From assembly GCA_015501075.1 (NCBI GenBank), contig JADNYJ010000657.1, positions 1 to 16,841 on the forward strand: 16,841 bases of DNA, in the 5' to 3' direction. The stretch's first letter is position 1, and every line of letters starts with the position of its first letter. Under the pieces are notes generated by a model. The model did no database searches. It worked only from the letters and a program-made list of their open reading frames with translations, and was not told the origin of the DNA. The stretch comes from Gymnopilus junonius. Its lineage: Eukaryota; Basidiomycota; Agaricomycetes; Agaricales; Galerinaceae. The position numbers and the translations under genes were made by a program. Of the stretch, positions 16,230-16,841 are shown piece after piece.

Positions 16230-16841
16230 TTATCCGACACCCCGAGGGGGGCGGTTGAAGGCGAACACCATGGGGTTAGCCTTCAAAAATGATACGAGCT
16301 GATCCAGACGAACTGGATAGTCGTGACGGCCATGCTGGGGACACGCCCAAAATAAGTGGTTGCGGGTTTGGGTATGGAAGCCACACTCGCAACTGGTTGA
16401 TTCAGGGATATTGAATCGAGAGTAATACTCCCCAATGGGAGCATGGTTAGTGATGGCAGGAGTGACCCTTGTAAAGAGAGTCAAGTCGCTGCCTGCAGCT
16501 GAAGCCAGGGACCACCTCATTTGGCCCGTGGTTCGAGTCGACCCCCCGTCGAGGTCGGTGAGCGACAAAAATTGTCGCCCTGAGTATGAAGGTTGCCAGA
16601 ACAACTCTTGCCAGCCTTCCCCTGGACTATTGTCAGCTGCTTTGCACAGCGACGCAAGTGAGTGTGGCATATTAGGCCCCACCGATACAGAGAGCTCAGT
16701 CGCCATGACATGAGCTTGATAGTGTATGCCCCACTTCAGAGAAGATGGGACATGATGAAGGGGATGTGGCGGCCAGGACCTCTGGTCCACCACTCTGTAA
16801 GGGCGCGAATCACAGCCAAGGAATGACCCTGGCCGGAATGC
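16230..16841 (-). pseudogene. LINE E ORF2, RNase H end and C-terminal finger, frameshifted
   Basis: The stop TAA is at 16230-16232. Reading leftwards from the window edge, the sequence covers the last third of RNase H and the C-terminal region. A one-base loss near 16760 shifts the frame upstream of HHVPSSLKWGIHYQAH. Between about 16500 and 16550, an extra C in a C run and a later one-base loss give a locally wrong frame (GGSTRTTGQMRW in place of the family's GGRLEPRAKRGG), after which the frame is restored. The CECGFHTQTRNHLFWAC finger is intact. More of the gene lies to the right of the window. Confidence 0.88.

Larger units (their letters stand above)
15747..16841 (-). mobile_element. LINE copy E, 3' end, continues past the right edge
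   Basis: This minus-strand LINE copy has the longest tail here: T(30) at 15747-15776. The 3' UTR is at 15777-16229 and ORF2 sequence runs rightwards to the window end. It is inserted in copia pol, whose sequence ends at 15746. Neither its 5' end nor its right-hand TSD is visible. The long homopolymer tail suggests a fairly recent insertion, but the coding part already has indels. Confidence 0.92.

Noticed and set aside
1..16841. CRISPR arrays, rRNA genes, bacterial operons or riboswitches
   Set aside because: None is visible. Spaced short repeats are absent, and the gene content is entirely eukaryotic retroelement.

Overview
The window is a nest of retrotransposons with no recognisable host gene. 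Every coding stretch I can identify belongs either to one family of non-LTR retrotransposon (LINE) or to a Ty1/copia LTR element. The LINE has a gag-like ORF1 with CCHC knuckles, then an ORF2 with APE endonuclease, reverse transcriptase, RNase H and a C-terminal Cys/His finger, which resembles the fungal Tad1 clade. Together with the copia gag style, this suggests a filamentous fungus, most likely an agaricomycete basidiomycete. That assignment is by resemblance and was not tested by a search.

Layout. The oldest visible layer is copia sequence on the minus strand at about 9844-15746: a partial gag, a primer binding site, one 649-bp LTR (10273-10921), a polypurine tract, and pol read leftwards. 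Six LINE-derived insertions sit in or on it. Copy F (minus, from 8718 to about 9850-9950) interrupts the copia gag. Copy B (plus, from before base 1 to 8717) sits inside F's ORF1. Copy A (minus, 101-2316) is inserted in B with a 15-bp target-site duplication (TSD). A composite C (plus, 3649-6756) is inserted in B with a 14-bp TSD. Copy D (plus, 12102-15248) splits the copia reverse transcriptase with a 14-bp TSD. Copy E (minus, 15747 to beyond the right edge) interrupts pol further upstream. Removing A and C leaves B's ORF2 in one frame across three blocks, broken only by two TAG codons.

The most unusual object is composite C. Its first 1.1 kb is not LINE sequence. It starts with a tRNA-like RNA polymerase III promoter (A box and B box) within about 10 bp of the insertion boundary, has no TTTT run, and is joined at base 4750/4751 to the last 2.0 kb of the LINE with its poly(A). 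One TSD flanks the whole 3.1 kb, so it behaves as a single target-primed insertion. It is either a template-switch chimera or an undescribed composite family. Other points of interest are a copia LTR with pol on one side and gag on the other (a tandem array junction), pervasive CGA-to-TGA decay, an ORF1/ORF2 TAATG stop-start overlap in copy D, a conserved hairpin at the LINE 3' end, and an apparently altered last RNase H catalytic position.
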